Shown here: one piece after another, positions 55,241 through 63,161 of the stretch | How the letters are laid out: every line of letters begins with the position of its first letter | How positions within the stretch are numbered: the stretch's first letter is position 1 | Assembly (NCBI RefSeq): GCF_036227225.1 | Contig: NZ_CP109444.1 | Span: 6,801,501 to 6,865,500, forward strand | DNA: 64,000 nucleotides | Reading direction: 5' to 3' | DNA from: Streptomyces sp. NBC_01478 | GTDB lineage: Bacteria > Actinomycetota > Actinomycetes > Streptomycetales > Streptomycetaceae | The notes under the pieces: model-generated | Database searches by the model: none | Told to the model about the DNA's origin: nothing | The model's input: the letters and a program-made list of their open reading frames with translations, nothing else | Position numbers and translations under genes: made by a program

Positions 55241-56269
55241 ATGACCACCAGTCCGAACGGACGCCGCAAACCGCCCACCATCCACGACGTGGCCCGGGAG
55301 GCAGGGGTCTCCCGGGGGACCGTCTCCCGGTTCCTGAACGGCGGCCACTACGTCTCACCGGCCGCCCGCACCGCCGTGGAGACGGCGATCAGGAAGACGG
55401 GGTACGTCGTCAACCGGCACGCCCGCTCCCTGAGCACCGGACGGTCGGACTCGGTGGCGTTCCTCCTCACCGAGCCGCAGGAGAAGTTCTTCGAGGACCC
55501 CAACTTCAATGTCCTGCTGCGGGGTTGCACCGAACACCTGGCCCGCCACGACATCCCCCTGCTGCTGATGCTGGCCTCCTCCAAGGACGAACGCCGCCGC
55601 CTCACCCGCTACATCACCTCGGGCCACGTGGACGGCGTACTCCTCGTCTCCAACCACAGCGGCGACCCCGTCGCGGCCGAACTCCGGGACGCGGGCATCC
55701 CGTTGGTGGCCTGCGGCAAGCCGCTCGGCACCGCCTCCAAGTACAGCTATGTGGCCGCCGCCGACCGCGACGGCGCCCAGGAGATGGTCCGCCACCTCAT
55801 CTCCCGGGGCAGACGCCGCATCGGCATGGTCACCGGCCCGCTGGACGCCCCCGGCGGCCCGGACCGCCTGGCCGGCTACCGGGACGTCCTCACGGAGGCG
55901 GGCCTGCCCCACGACCCGACCCTCGTCGTCGAGGGCGACTACCGCCGCACCGGAGGCGAGGAGGCGGCCCGCAGACTCCTGACCCAGGCCCCCGATATCG
56001 ACGCGGTGTTCGTCGCTTCCGACCTGATGGCCCTCGGCGTGGTCAACACCCTTCAACAATCCGGCCGTTCGGTCCCGGATGACATCGCTGTCGGAGGCTT
56101 CGACGACTCGGCGGCGGCCACCTCCATCACCCCGGCCCTCACGACCATGCGCCAGCCTTACGACCGCATCAGCGCCGAAATGGTGCGAATGCTTCTCGCG
56201 CAGATCGCCGGCGAGGACACGGCCGGCGTGATCCTGCCCACCGAACTGGTGATCCGGGAGTCGGCATAA
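55241..56269 (+). CDS. LacI-family transcriptional regulator
   Basis: A 342-residue repressor. The N-terminal helix-turn-helix TIHDVAREAGVSRGTVSRFL is followed by a hinge helix (HARSLSTGRS). A periplasmic-binding-protein-like effector domain covers about 70-340 (SVAFLLTEP, VDGVLLVSN, GRRRIGMVTGP, AVFVASDLMALGV, VGGFDDS). It likely represses the galactan genes until galactobiose or galactose-type sugars bind; the inverted repeat at 51954-51973 is the likely site (inference). ATG with GAGGACC upstream. Last gene of the ABC operon. Confidence 0.94.
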   Translation: MTTSPNGRRKPPTIHDVAREAGVSRGTVSRFLNGGHYVSPAARTAVETAIRKTGYVVNRHARSLSTGRSDSVAFLLTEPQEKFFEDPNFNVLLRGCTEHLARHDIPLLLMLASSKDERRRLTRYITSGHVDGVLLVSNHSGDPVAAELRDAGIPLVACGKPLGTASKYSYVAAADRDGAQEMVRHLISRGRRRIGMVTGPLDAPGGPDRLAGYRDVLTEAGLPHDPTLVVEGDYRRTGGEEAARRLLTQAPDIDAVFVASDLMALGVVNTLQQSGRSVPDDIAVGGFDDSAAATSITPALTTMRQPYDRISAEMVRMLLAQIAGEDTAGVILPTELVIRESA

Positions 56270-56375
56270 CCGCCGTAACTGTCAAATCAACCGGAACACG
56301 GGTCAACGGATGTGAAGGCAGGAGCCGTCCGGTTCGTGTCGAGTCGGTGGGGCGTTCCATCCGTATTCTCTGATC

Positions 56376-57182
56376 ATGGCCGCACCCCTCGCATATGCAC
56401 TGATCGCCACCGACCTGGACGGAACGCTGCTGCGCGGCGACGACACACTCTCCGACCGGTCCCGCATCGCACTCGCGAGGGCGACAGCGGCCGGCGCCCG
56501 GCACCTCGTCGTCACCGGCCGGCCCGCCCCGAGGGTGCGACCGCTCCTCGAGGACCTCGGCAGCAGGGGGCTCGCGGTGTGCGGACAGGGCGCGCAGTTG
56601 TACGACGCAGGCGCGGACCGTCTGCTCTGGTCGGTCACCCTGGACCGGGAGTTGGCGGAGACCGCGCTCGGCAAGATCGAGGCGGAAGTGGGCCAGGTGT
56701 ACGCGGCGGTCGACCAGGACGGAGTCGACGGCCTCACCCTCATCGAGCCCGGCTACCTGATGCCGCACCCCACGCTCCCCGCGGTACGGGTGGGCCGGCG
56801 AGACGACCTCTGGTGCGAACCCATCAGCAAGGTGTTGCTCCGTCACCCCGCCCTGGAGGACGACGAGTTGGCGGCCACGGCCCGCTCGGTGGTCGGTTCC
56901 CTGGCCTCGGTCACCATGTCGGGCCCCGGCACCGTCGAACTCCAGCCACTCGGCATCACCAAGGCAACGGGCCTCGCCCTGGCCGCCCGACACCTTGGCT
57001 TGCAGCCCGCCGACACCATCGCCTTCGGCGACATGCCGAACGACATCCCGATGTTCGACTGGGCAGCCCATGGAGTGGCCATGGCCAACGCCCACCCCGA
57101 ACTCAAGGCGGTGGCCGACGAGGTGACGTCCTCGAACGAGGACGACGGCATCGCGGCGGTACTGGAAAGACTGCTGAACTGA
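56376..57182 (+). CDS. HAD-superfamily Cof-type phosphatase
   Basis: A 268-residue soluble phosphatase of HAD class IIB. Motif I DLDGTLL (Asp nucleophile near residue 12), motif II VVTGRP, motif III lysine in the GITKATGL segment and motif IV AFGDMPNDIPMF are present, with the alpha/beta cap between them. Family members hydrolyse sugar phosphates and phosphorylated cofactors; the substrate is unknown. It follows the galactan cluster but has its own roughly 106-base upstream region with small inverted repeats, so association with that cluster is uncertain. Confidence 0.92.
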   Translation: MAAPLAYALIATDLDGTLLRGDDTLSDRSRIALARATAAGARHLVVTGRPAPRVRPLLEDLGSRGLAVCGQGAQLYDAGADRLLWSVTLDRELAETALGKIEAEVGQVYAAVDQDGVDGLTLIEPGYLMPHPTLPAVRVGRRDDLWCEPISKVLLRHPALEDDELAATARSVVGSLASVTMSGPGTVELQPLGITKATGLALAARHLGLQPADTIAFGDMPNDIPMFDWAAHGVAMANAHPELKAVADEVTSSNEDDGIAAVLERLLN

Positions 57183-57185
57183 GAC

Positions 57186-57219
57186 GCGCCCCTTCTTTTA
57201 GGGGCGCGGGGAACTGCGC
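57186..57219. repeat. Hairpin plus intergenic repeat element, copy 2
   Basis: GCGCCCC (57186-57192) pairs with GGGGCGC (57201-57207) just after the HAD stop, forming a terminator-like hairpin. The right arm continues into the 23-base element (57197-57219) shared exactly with 11708-11730. Here the sequence continues GACCAGCCACGACGCAGCC. Confidence 0.8.
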
Positions 57220-57278
57220 GACCAGCCACGACGCAGCCGCAGACAAACAACGACCCGTCGTGACTGGTCCAACGTTTC

Positions 57279-57746
57279 CTAGTAAGCGCCGTACACGTTG
57301 TCGATAGACCCATACACCGCCGCCGCGTAGTTGCAAGCCGCCGTGATGTTCGCAACCGGGTCATACGGATCAAACGCAGTCCCGGCCACGTGATACGCGT
57401 TGAACGTCGGGTCGATCACCTGAAGCAACCCCTTCGACGGCGTACCGGCCGCCGCATTGGAGTCCCAGTTGTTGATCGCGTACGGGTTACCGGACGACTC
57501 ACGGATCACGTTCCGGTAGATCCCGTTGTACGTCCCCGGAATCCCCTTCTGCGCCATGATCGCGAGGGACTCACGAATCCACCCGTCAAGGGTGTTGGAG
57601 TACCCGGCGGCGGTGGTCGACGCGGTCGTGGCCGCGGAAGCGGTGGTCGCCCCCACGATCGGCAGGGCGATGATCGCGGCACCCGTACCGGCGACGGCGA
57701 GCGTGCGGAAGAGTCGGGTACGGCGGGACTGAGCGGATGCAGGCAT
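57279..57746 (-). CDS. Secreted SLT-type lytic transglycosylase
   Basis: A 155-residue secreted protein. Signal peptide at about 1-40 (cleavage after ASA), a short Ala/Thr spacer, and one SLT domain: WIRESLAIMAQKGIP, catalytic Glu in VIRESSGNPYAINNWDSNAAAGTPSKGLLQV (the E-S-x-x-x-P and G-L-x-Q pattern) and an ending NITAACNYAAAVYGS. It cleaves peptidoglycan strands to release anhydro-muropeptides. ATG 57746 lies 18 bases after a c-di-AMP riboswitch, so its expression should respond to c-di-AMP, as for other actinobacterial wall hydrolases. Confidence 0.93.
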   Translation of the reverse strand: MPASAQSRRTRLFRTLAVAGTGAAIIALPIVGATTASAATTASTTAAGYSNTLDGWIRESLAIMAQKGIPGTYNGIYRNVIRESSGNPYAINNWDSNAAAGTPSKGLLQVIDPTFNAYHVAGTAFDPYDPVANITAACNYAAAVYGSIDNVYGAY

Positions 57747-57764
57747 GACGAGGTTCCTCTCCGT

Positions 57765-57943
57765 CGCCTGCGAGGTGAGCTGTCGGGTTCGGGCTGGGAG
57801 GTGCCCGGCCACGCCCTCGCGGACGTGACTTAACCCCAAGCCGTCCCGGTCGAGACGACCGGTCCGGCGACTTACCTGGTTCCCCCGCTCCTGCCGTGCG
57901 AGATGTTCGTGACTGGGATATCGGGCGGCGGCAGGATTCGGCG
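57765..57943 (-). promoter_or_regulatory. c-di-AMP riboswitch (ydaO/yuaA class)
   Basis: On the minus strand the leader reads CGCCGAATCC, then AGCGGGGGAACC, then TTGGGGTTAAGTC, and ends CCGAACCCGACAGCTCACC with TCGCAGGCGA. This is the order of the conserved blocks of the ydaO-yuaA aptamer. CGCC (57943-57940) and GGCG (57768-57765) close stem P1. The aptamer ends about 18 bases before the SLT start. In this class c-di-AMP binding switches expression off. Confidence 0.9.
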
Positions 57944-58184
57944 TTCCGCCCGACAGGCCGGGAAACTATGCGAGAGCACATGTCCGGAACAAGTGGCGGA
58001 ATCACACCTAACCCCTATTGACCTTGGTCTGAGGCGTATGGGGCACTTGATCCTTTGCGTGAGCCAAGGGTCAACTGTCAATCGCCGCAAGGGGAAACGT
58101 GAACACGCAGGAACACAGGTCACACACAGAAACGCGTGACCCAACTCACGGGAGGATTAAGAACGGCAAATCGGGCATTCGGCC
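57944..58184. other. Upstream region of the riboswitch-controlled SLT gene
   Basis: About 240 bases between the aptamer and the end of the hydrolase gene. On the minus strand a TTGACAGTTGACC stretch (around 58068-58080) offers overlapping -35-like hexamers, but no convincing -10 follows at 17-18 bases. No gene is seen. Confidence 0.4.
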
Positions 58185-60179
58185 TCAACTGGCAGTTCTC
58201 GGAATCCTTTTCTCCCATGTGCGATGAAAGATCACCTCTTCGCCTTCGATGCAGATGACCTCGTTCGAGGTAATAAAGTCCGTTTCGTCGCAAGTAATCT
58301 CGGACCGCGTCCGCACGGTCGTGTCCCAGCCCAGCTCCGGCCGGTGCAGCCGGATCGACCAGTCGGACCGCGTACGGGCGGACAAGGGGTCCGACTCGTC
58401 GATCGTGTACGTCTCCAGCGCGTCCTCGGTGAACTCCAGCCCGTCCGGATACACGCGTGTGCCGCCGTACCGGGGATCCACCTCCAGCCGCCACTCACCC
58501 TTCGCCACATCCCGCACGACCAGCCGCTCGGGCCGCGGTTCGTCCAGCGTGGCCGGGTAGTTCACCCCGAGCGGCTCGGCCTCCTCGGGCTCGTCGAACC
58601 GAATGACAGGACCCAACTCCCGCTCCCGCACCGGAAGTTCCAGCGCGCTGCCCTCCGGGTCCAGCGTGAACCCCGCCGCCGACTCCGGCTGGGGCCAGAT
58701 CCACGGCCAGTACGCCGACGACACCGCGAGCCGGATGCGATGCCCGGGCGGGAACGCGTGCCCGATGCCGTTCAGCTCGAAGGTCACGTCCTCGGCGGTC
58801 CCCGGTGTCCACGGCACCGCCCGGTCCCGCCCGTGTCGCGCCGACAGGTTGAGCACGCCTCGGGTGACCAGCGTGGAGGCGCCGTCCGGGGCCACGTCGC
58901 ACAGGCGGGCGATCACCTGCCCGCGCGGCACGTCACAGGCCAGTCGCAGCCGCACCCTCGGCCGCCCCAGCACCCATGTCTCGGCCGGCACCTCGAACTC
59001 GAAGCACGCCGACCGCGCGTCCTCGTCCCGCTGGTCCGGCGGCAGATCGGCGTCGTTCCCGAAGGGGAAGAAACGGCCCGCGTCCACCCCGGTGTGCATG
59101 GGGGAGCGGACGATCACGGGCGCGCCCCGGAGGCCGTACGTCGTCGTCTTCACGTGCGGCGAGGGCCACGCGGGCTCGCCGACCCAACGGCCCGGCAGGG
59201 TGTCGTAGACCGTGGCGGGAGGGTGTGAGTCGCTGACGTAGGCGCGGAGCAGTGGGTCGGTGGTGACGCCCGTGTCCTCGCCCTTCAGCCAGTGGTCCCA
59301 CCAGCGGAGGGTCTCCTGGAGGAAGCCGATCGCGGGGCCCGGCGGCAGGCCCCGGTCGGGGTACTGGTGGGACCACGGGCCGATCAGGCCGCGCACCCGG
59401 TCGGGCGGGAGGTGGTGGACGAGCCGTAGGACGGTGTCGCGGTACGGGTCGTGCCAGCCGCCCACCGCCAGGACGGCCGCCCGGATCGCGCCGTAGTCCT
59501 CGCAGACGCTGCCGTGCTTCCAGTAGTCGTCGCGGAGCTGGTGGGCGAGCCAGGTGTGGATGAACGGGTCGATCCGTTCGAGGCGCTTGAGCCACATGTC
59601 GCGCCAGACCAGGCCCGCGTACTCGGGGTCCGGCGGGCGCGCGACGAAGGCGAGCATGGTGGCGGCCCAGGCGTGCAGGTCGACGGCGAGGGCCGAACCG
59701 CCCATGTAGTGGACGTCGTTGTCGTAGCGGTCGTCCGTGGAGCAGACGGTGACGATCGCCTTCAGGGGTTCCGGCGCGAGGGCCGCGATCTGGAGGGAGT
59801 TGAAGCCGCCCCAGGAGATGCCGAACATGCCGACCTTGCCGGTGCACCAGGGCTGCGCGGCAAGCCAGTTGACGACCTCGACGCCGTCGGCGAGCTCCTG
59901 GGCGTCGTACTCGTCGCCGGGCGCGCCCTCGCTGTTGCCGTGGCCCCGGACGTCGACGCGGACGGAGGCGTAGCCGTGGCCCGCGTACCAGGGGTGGCGC
60001 TGGGCGTCGCGGGGCGCGGTCCAGTCGGTCAGGCGGTACGGGAGGTATTCGAGGAGCGCCGGCACGGGTTCGTCCGTCAGGGGGCGCCACACGCGCGCGT
60101 AGAGGCGTGCTCCGTCGGGCATCGGGATGCGGATGTCCTCGTGGGCCGTCTCGTGGGGGAAGGACGTACGGATGCGCAT
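58185..60179 (-). CDS. CocE/NonD family serine hydrolase
   Basis: A 664-residue hydrolase of the X-Pro dipeptidyl-peptidase/CocE esterase type. The alpha/beta-hydrolase domain has VRVDVRGHGNSEG and nucleophile Ser122 in GISWGG; the acid and His should lie in WHDPYRDTVL and PWSHQYPDRG segments near 265-300. From about 400 the C-terminal jelly-roll (FEFEVPAETWVLGRPRVRL, PPGHRIRLAVSSAYWP) is present. No signal peptide, so probably cytoplasmic esterase or amidase. It is 14 bases downstream of the peptide transporter gene, suggesting joint uptake and hydrolysis of peptides or esters. ATG 60179. Confidence 0.92.
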   Translation of the reverse strand: MRIRTSFPHETAHEDIRIPMPDGARLYARVWRPLTDEPVPALLEYLPYRLTDWTAPRDAQRHPWYAGHGYASVRVDVRGHGNSEGAPGDEYDAQELADGVEVVNWLAAQPWCTGKVGMFGISWGGFNSLQIAALAPEPLKAIVTVCSTDDRYDNDVHYMGGSALAVDLHAWAATMLAFVARPPDPEYAGLVWRDMWLKRLERIDPFIHTWLAHQLRDDYWKHGSVCEDYGAIRAAVLAVGGWHDPYRDTVLRLVHHLPPDRVRGLIGPWSHQYPDRGLPPGPAIGFLQETLRWWDHWLKGEDTGVTTDPLLRAYVSDSHPPATVYDTLPGRWVGEPAWPSPHVKTTTYGLRGAPVIVRSPMHTGVDAGRFFPFGNDADLPPDQRDEDARSACFEFEVPAETWVLGRPRVRLRLACDVPRGQVIARLCDVAPDGASTLVTRGVLNLSARHGRDRAVPWTPGTAEDVTFELNGIGHAFPPGHRIRLAVSSAYWPWIWPQPESAAGFTLDPEGSALELPVRERELGPVIRFDEPEEAEPLGVNYPATLDEPRPERLVVRDVAKGEWRLEVDPRYGGTRVYPDGLEFTEDALETYTIDESDPLSARTRSDWSIRLHRPELGWDTTVRTRSEITCDETDFITSNEVICIEGEEVIFHRTWEKRIPRTAS

Positions 60180-60193
60180 GGGGACCCCTGGGT

Positions 60194-61696
60194 TCAGTGG
60201 ACCGGGTGCATGGTGCGGCGCAGCCAGGGCGCGGCGGCCGTCACCGCGAGGCCGGCGGCCACCGCGATCGCGCCGTTGACGCCGAAGTAGGCCGGCTTGG
60301 AGACGTCGTCGTAGAGCTTCACCGTCTGGGCCTGGATGCCGTTCGCGAGCGCGAGGGACAGGAACCAGAGGGACATGGTCTGGCTGGAGAAGGCGGCCGG
60401 GGCGAGCTTGGTGGTGGCCGACATGCCGGAGGTCTCCAGGAGGATGTCGCCGAGGCCGAGCAGGAAGTACGAGCCGACGATCCACCAGGCCGACATCCGG
60501 TAGGCGTCGCCGCTGTGCCCGCTGGTCGGCAGGACCATCAGGAGGAAGGAGAGGCCGCCGAGTACGACGCCGATCGCGATCTTGTTGGAGGCGTGCGGCT
60601 GGCTGCGGCCCATGCGGACCCAGAGCGCGGCGACCACGGGCGCGAGCCCGACCTCGAAGGCGCCGAGCGCGCTTGCGTACCAGCTCGCGGGGAAGTCGAA
60701 GCCCAGGATGGTCGTCTCGGCGTTCGACGCGGCCAGCAGCATCATCGTCGAATAGGCCTGGAAGAGAATGAAGTTGAAAACGGTCGAGGCCAGGAAGAGC
60801 ACGATGTACGGGCGCAGCCGGCCGCGTTCCTCGGGGGTCACGCGCGGGCTCGTGAACATCACCGTGAAGTACACGACGGGCGCGATCACCGAGATGACGG
60901 TCAGCAGGTCGACGAAACGGCCCATCGTCAGCCGGCCGGCGAGGGCCAGGCCGGTCGCGAGCACGGCGGCCACCAGGATGCCCACGACGACGAGCCGCAC
61001 CGCGCGGCGCAGCGCGTCCGGTGCGAGTGCGAACTCCGCGGTGTTCTTGCGGCCCGCGAGGTGACGGCGGCCGGCGACGTACTGGATCAGTCCGAAGGTC
61101 ATGCCGACCGCGGCCGCCGAGAAGCCCCAGTGCCAGCCCTCGTGGTCGCCGAGCCAGCCGGTGATCAGCGGACCGGCGAAGGCGCCGATGTTGATCGCCA
61201 TGTAGTAGAGCGCGAAACCGGCGTCCCGGCGGTCGTCGTCGGTGCGGTAGAGCTTGCCGACCATGGTGGCCACGTTGGGCTTGAGCAGGCCGGTGCCGGC
61301 GCTGATCAGACCGAGGCCGACCCAGGTCATCGTGGGGGTGGGCACCGCCATCGCGTAGTGCCCGCAGGCGATCAGGACGCCGCCCCACAGCACCGCGCGG
61401 TACGAGCCGAGGATGCGGTCGGCGAGCCAGCCGCCCGCGACCGAGACGAGATAGACCAACGTTCCGTAGGCTGCCGATACGGATGCGGCCGTTCCGGACG
61501 ACATGCCCATGCCGCCGTGCGCGACGGTATCCGCGAAGTAGAGGACGAGGATGGCCTGCATGCCCAGGAACGAGAAGCGCTCCCAGACCTCCAGACCGGA
61601 GAGCGTGAGCAGTCCCTTGGGCTGGCCGAAGAAGGCGTGGTCGTCCTCGGGAGGCGGTTTGTCGTCGGGCTCGGCTTCCAGTGCGGTTCGCGACAC
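60194..61696 (-). CDS. POT-family proton-dependent oligopeptide transporter
   Basis: A 500-residue MFS protein with 12-14 helices. The POT signature at the N-terminus is intact (SGLEVWERFSFLGMQAILVLYF, containing the E-x-x-E-R-like motif), with GGWLADRILGSYRAVLWGG and the FYMAINIGAF-type LYYMAINIGAFAGPLITGWL. It couples proton influx to di- and tripeptide uptake. GTG start at 61696 with GGAAG upstream and a good promoter beyond it. Likely co-transcribed with the hydrolase gene. Confidence 0.95.
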   Translation of the reverse strand: MSRTALEAEPDDKPPPEDDHAFFGQPKGLLTLSGLEVWERFSFLGMQAILVLYFADTVAHGGMGMSSGTAASVSAAYGTLVYLVSVAGGWLADRILGSYRAVLWGGVLIACGHYAMAVPTPTMTWVGLGLISAGTGLLKPNVATMVGKLYRTDDDRRDAGFALYYMAINIGAFAGPLITGWLGDHEGWHWGFSAAAVGMTFGLIQYVAGRRHLAGRKNTAEFALAPDALRRAVRLVVVGILVAAVLATGLALAGRLTMGRFVDLLTVISVIAPVVYFTVMFTSPRVTPEERGRLRPYIVLFLASTVFNFILFQAYSTMMLLAASNAETTILGFDFPASWYASALGAFEVGLAPVVAALWVRMGRSQPHASNKIAIGVVLGGLSFLLMVLPTSGHSGDAYRMSAWWIVGSYFLLGLGDILLETSGMSATTKLAPAAFSSQTMSLWFLSLALANGIQAQTVKLYDDVSKPAYFGVNGAIAVAAGLAVTAAAPWLRRTMHPVH

Positions 61697-61721
61697 GATC
61701 CACTGCTTCCGCGTAAGTCGA

Positions 61722-61749
61722 TAAATATCCGTTCTTATCAGGTGATCAA
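61722..61749 (-). promoter_or_regulatory. Promoter of the peptide transporter-hydrolase operon
   Basis: On the minus strand TTGATC (61749-61744), a 16-base spacer and TATTTA (61727-61722) form a good sigma-70-like promoter in an AT-rich patch. Transcription should begin near 61715, about 19 bases before the GTG. The 208-base gap also has to serve the divergent polyprenyl synthase gene. Confidence 0.65.
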
Positions 61750-61904
61750 AAACATACCGGTCATGATCCGATACCGCCCCTGCTGGACGGGGTGGGCGGC
61801 ATGGGTGATCGAAAGCCGACCGGATACGCTGACTTGAGTGATGCCAGCGACCTATCGACAAACCGTGTGACCGCCCAGGGACACCAGCAGACAGGAGACC
61901 CCTC

Positions 61905-62915
61905 GTGACCGTCGTCGGGCCGTTCGGGCTGAGCGTGCGGGACCAGGCTCTGGAAGCCGATGTCCAGGCCGGAATGACGGCCGTCGAGGAGGGTCTGCTC
62001 GAAGCCACCAAGAGCGAGGTCCCCTTCATCACGGAGGCCGCCCAGCACCTCGTGCGCGCGGGCGGGAAGCGGTTCCGGCCGCTCCTCGTGATGCTCGCGG
62101 CGCAGTTCGGCGATCCCTACGCGCCGGGTGTCGTGCCCTCGGCGGTCGTCGTCGAGCTGACCCACCTCGCCACGCTGTACCACGACGACGTCATGGACGA
62201 GGCGGCCGTACGGCGCGGGGTGGAGAGCGCCAACACCCGCTGGGGCAACTCGGTCGCGGTGCTCACCGGCGACTTCCTCTTCGCGCGCGCGTCGCACACC
62301 CTGGCCGACCTCGGCCCCGAAGCGGTCCGCGTGCAGGCCGAGGCGTTCGAACGGCTGGTCACCGGCCAGATCCTGGAGACGGCGGGACCCTCCGACGGGC
62401 GCGACCCGGTCGAGCACTACCTCGACGTGCTCGGCGGCAAGACCGGCTCCCTGGTCGCGGTCGCCTGCCGGTTCGGCGCGATGATGTCCGGCTGCGACGA
62501 CACGGTCGTGGACGTCCTCACCCAGTACGGCGAGCGGCTCGGCGTCGCCTTCCAGCTCGCGGACGACGTCCTGGACATCGCCTCCGACGGCCACGAGTCC
62601 GGCAAGACCCCGGGCACGGACCTGCGCGAGGGCATCCCCACCCTGCCGGTGCTGCGCCTGCGGGAGCGGGCGGACCGTCTCGGGCTGGCCGAGGACCGCG
62701 CCCTGTGCGAACTGCTCGACTCCGACCTCACGGACGATGCCCGGCTCGCCGAGGCCCTCGCCCGGCTCCGCGCCCACCCGGCGCTGGAGCAGGCCCGCCG
62801 CGACACCGTCCGCTACGTGGAGGACGCCCGCGCCGCCCTCGCGCCGCTCCCCGAGTGCGATGCGAAGGTCGCGCTCCTGGAGATGTGCGACGCGGTGGTG
62901 CACCGGGCGGGCTGA
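61905..62915 (+). CDS. Long-chain polyprenyl diphosphate synthase
   Basis: A 336-residue trans-prenyltransferase that condenses isopentenyl diphosphate with an allylic primer. First Asp-rich motif HDDVMD (Asp94, 95, 98) and second LADDVLD (Asp220, 221, 224); GGKRFRP and LGGKTGSL (Lys179) are also present. The residues before the first motif (ATLY, no bulky aromatic four or five positions upstream) favour long products. With menG and a MenJ-like enzyme nearby, it probably makes the nonaprenyl side chain of menaquinone, although other C40-C50 products are possible. GTG with AGGAG 7 bases upstream. Confidence 0.94.
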   Translation: MTVVGPFGLSVRDQALEADVQAGMTAVEEGLLEATKSEVPFITEAAQHLVRAGGKRFRPLLVMLAAQFGDPYAPGVVPSAVVVELTHLATLYHDDVMDEAAVRRGVESANTRWGNSVAVLTGDFLFARASHTLADLGPEAVRVQAEAFERLVTGQILETAGPSDGRDPVEHYLDVLGGKTGSLVAVACRFGAMMSGCDDTVVDVLTQYGERLGVAFQLADDVLDIASDGHESGKTPGTDLREGIPTLPVLRLRERADRLGLAEDRALCELLDSDLTDDARLAEALARLRAHPALEQARRDTVRYVEDARAALAPLPECDAKVALLEMCDAVVHRAG

Positions 62916-62934
62916 GGTCCTGAGCAACTGCCGT

Positions 62935-62983
62935 ACGGAGGCGGCGTCTTCCCCCTAGGGGTTTGGGGAGGCGCCGCCTCCGT
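62935..62983 (+). terminator. Terminator after the polyprenyl synthase gene
   Basis: ACGGAGGCGGCG (62935-62946) pairs with CGCCGCCTCCGT (62972-62983), 12 perfect base pairs, with a partly paired inner CTTCCCC/GGGGAGG helix. It begins 20 bases after the stop. Confidence 0.9.
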
Positions 62984-63161
62984 GTGTCATACCCCAGGTG
63001 TACGCGGAGTTGGCTCCCGGGTCTGACGCTTATCTCTCGGGGATTTGGTCAGATGGAGAACACGGAAAACACCACTCCTCACCGATTCGGGTGAGAATGG
63101 CGGCTGAGAGTGGGACCAGTACAGGGGGCAGGCCGCCGCCGACGACGGAGGTAAGGCAGAC

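Noticed and set aside
60180..61703. Upstream extension of the CocE/NonD hydrolase frame
   Set aside because: It is the peptide transporter gene in the wrong frame; the conserved hydrolase begins at 60179.
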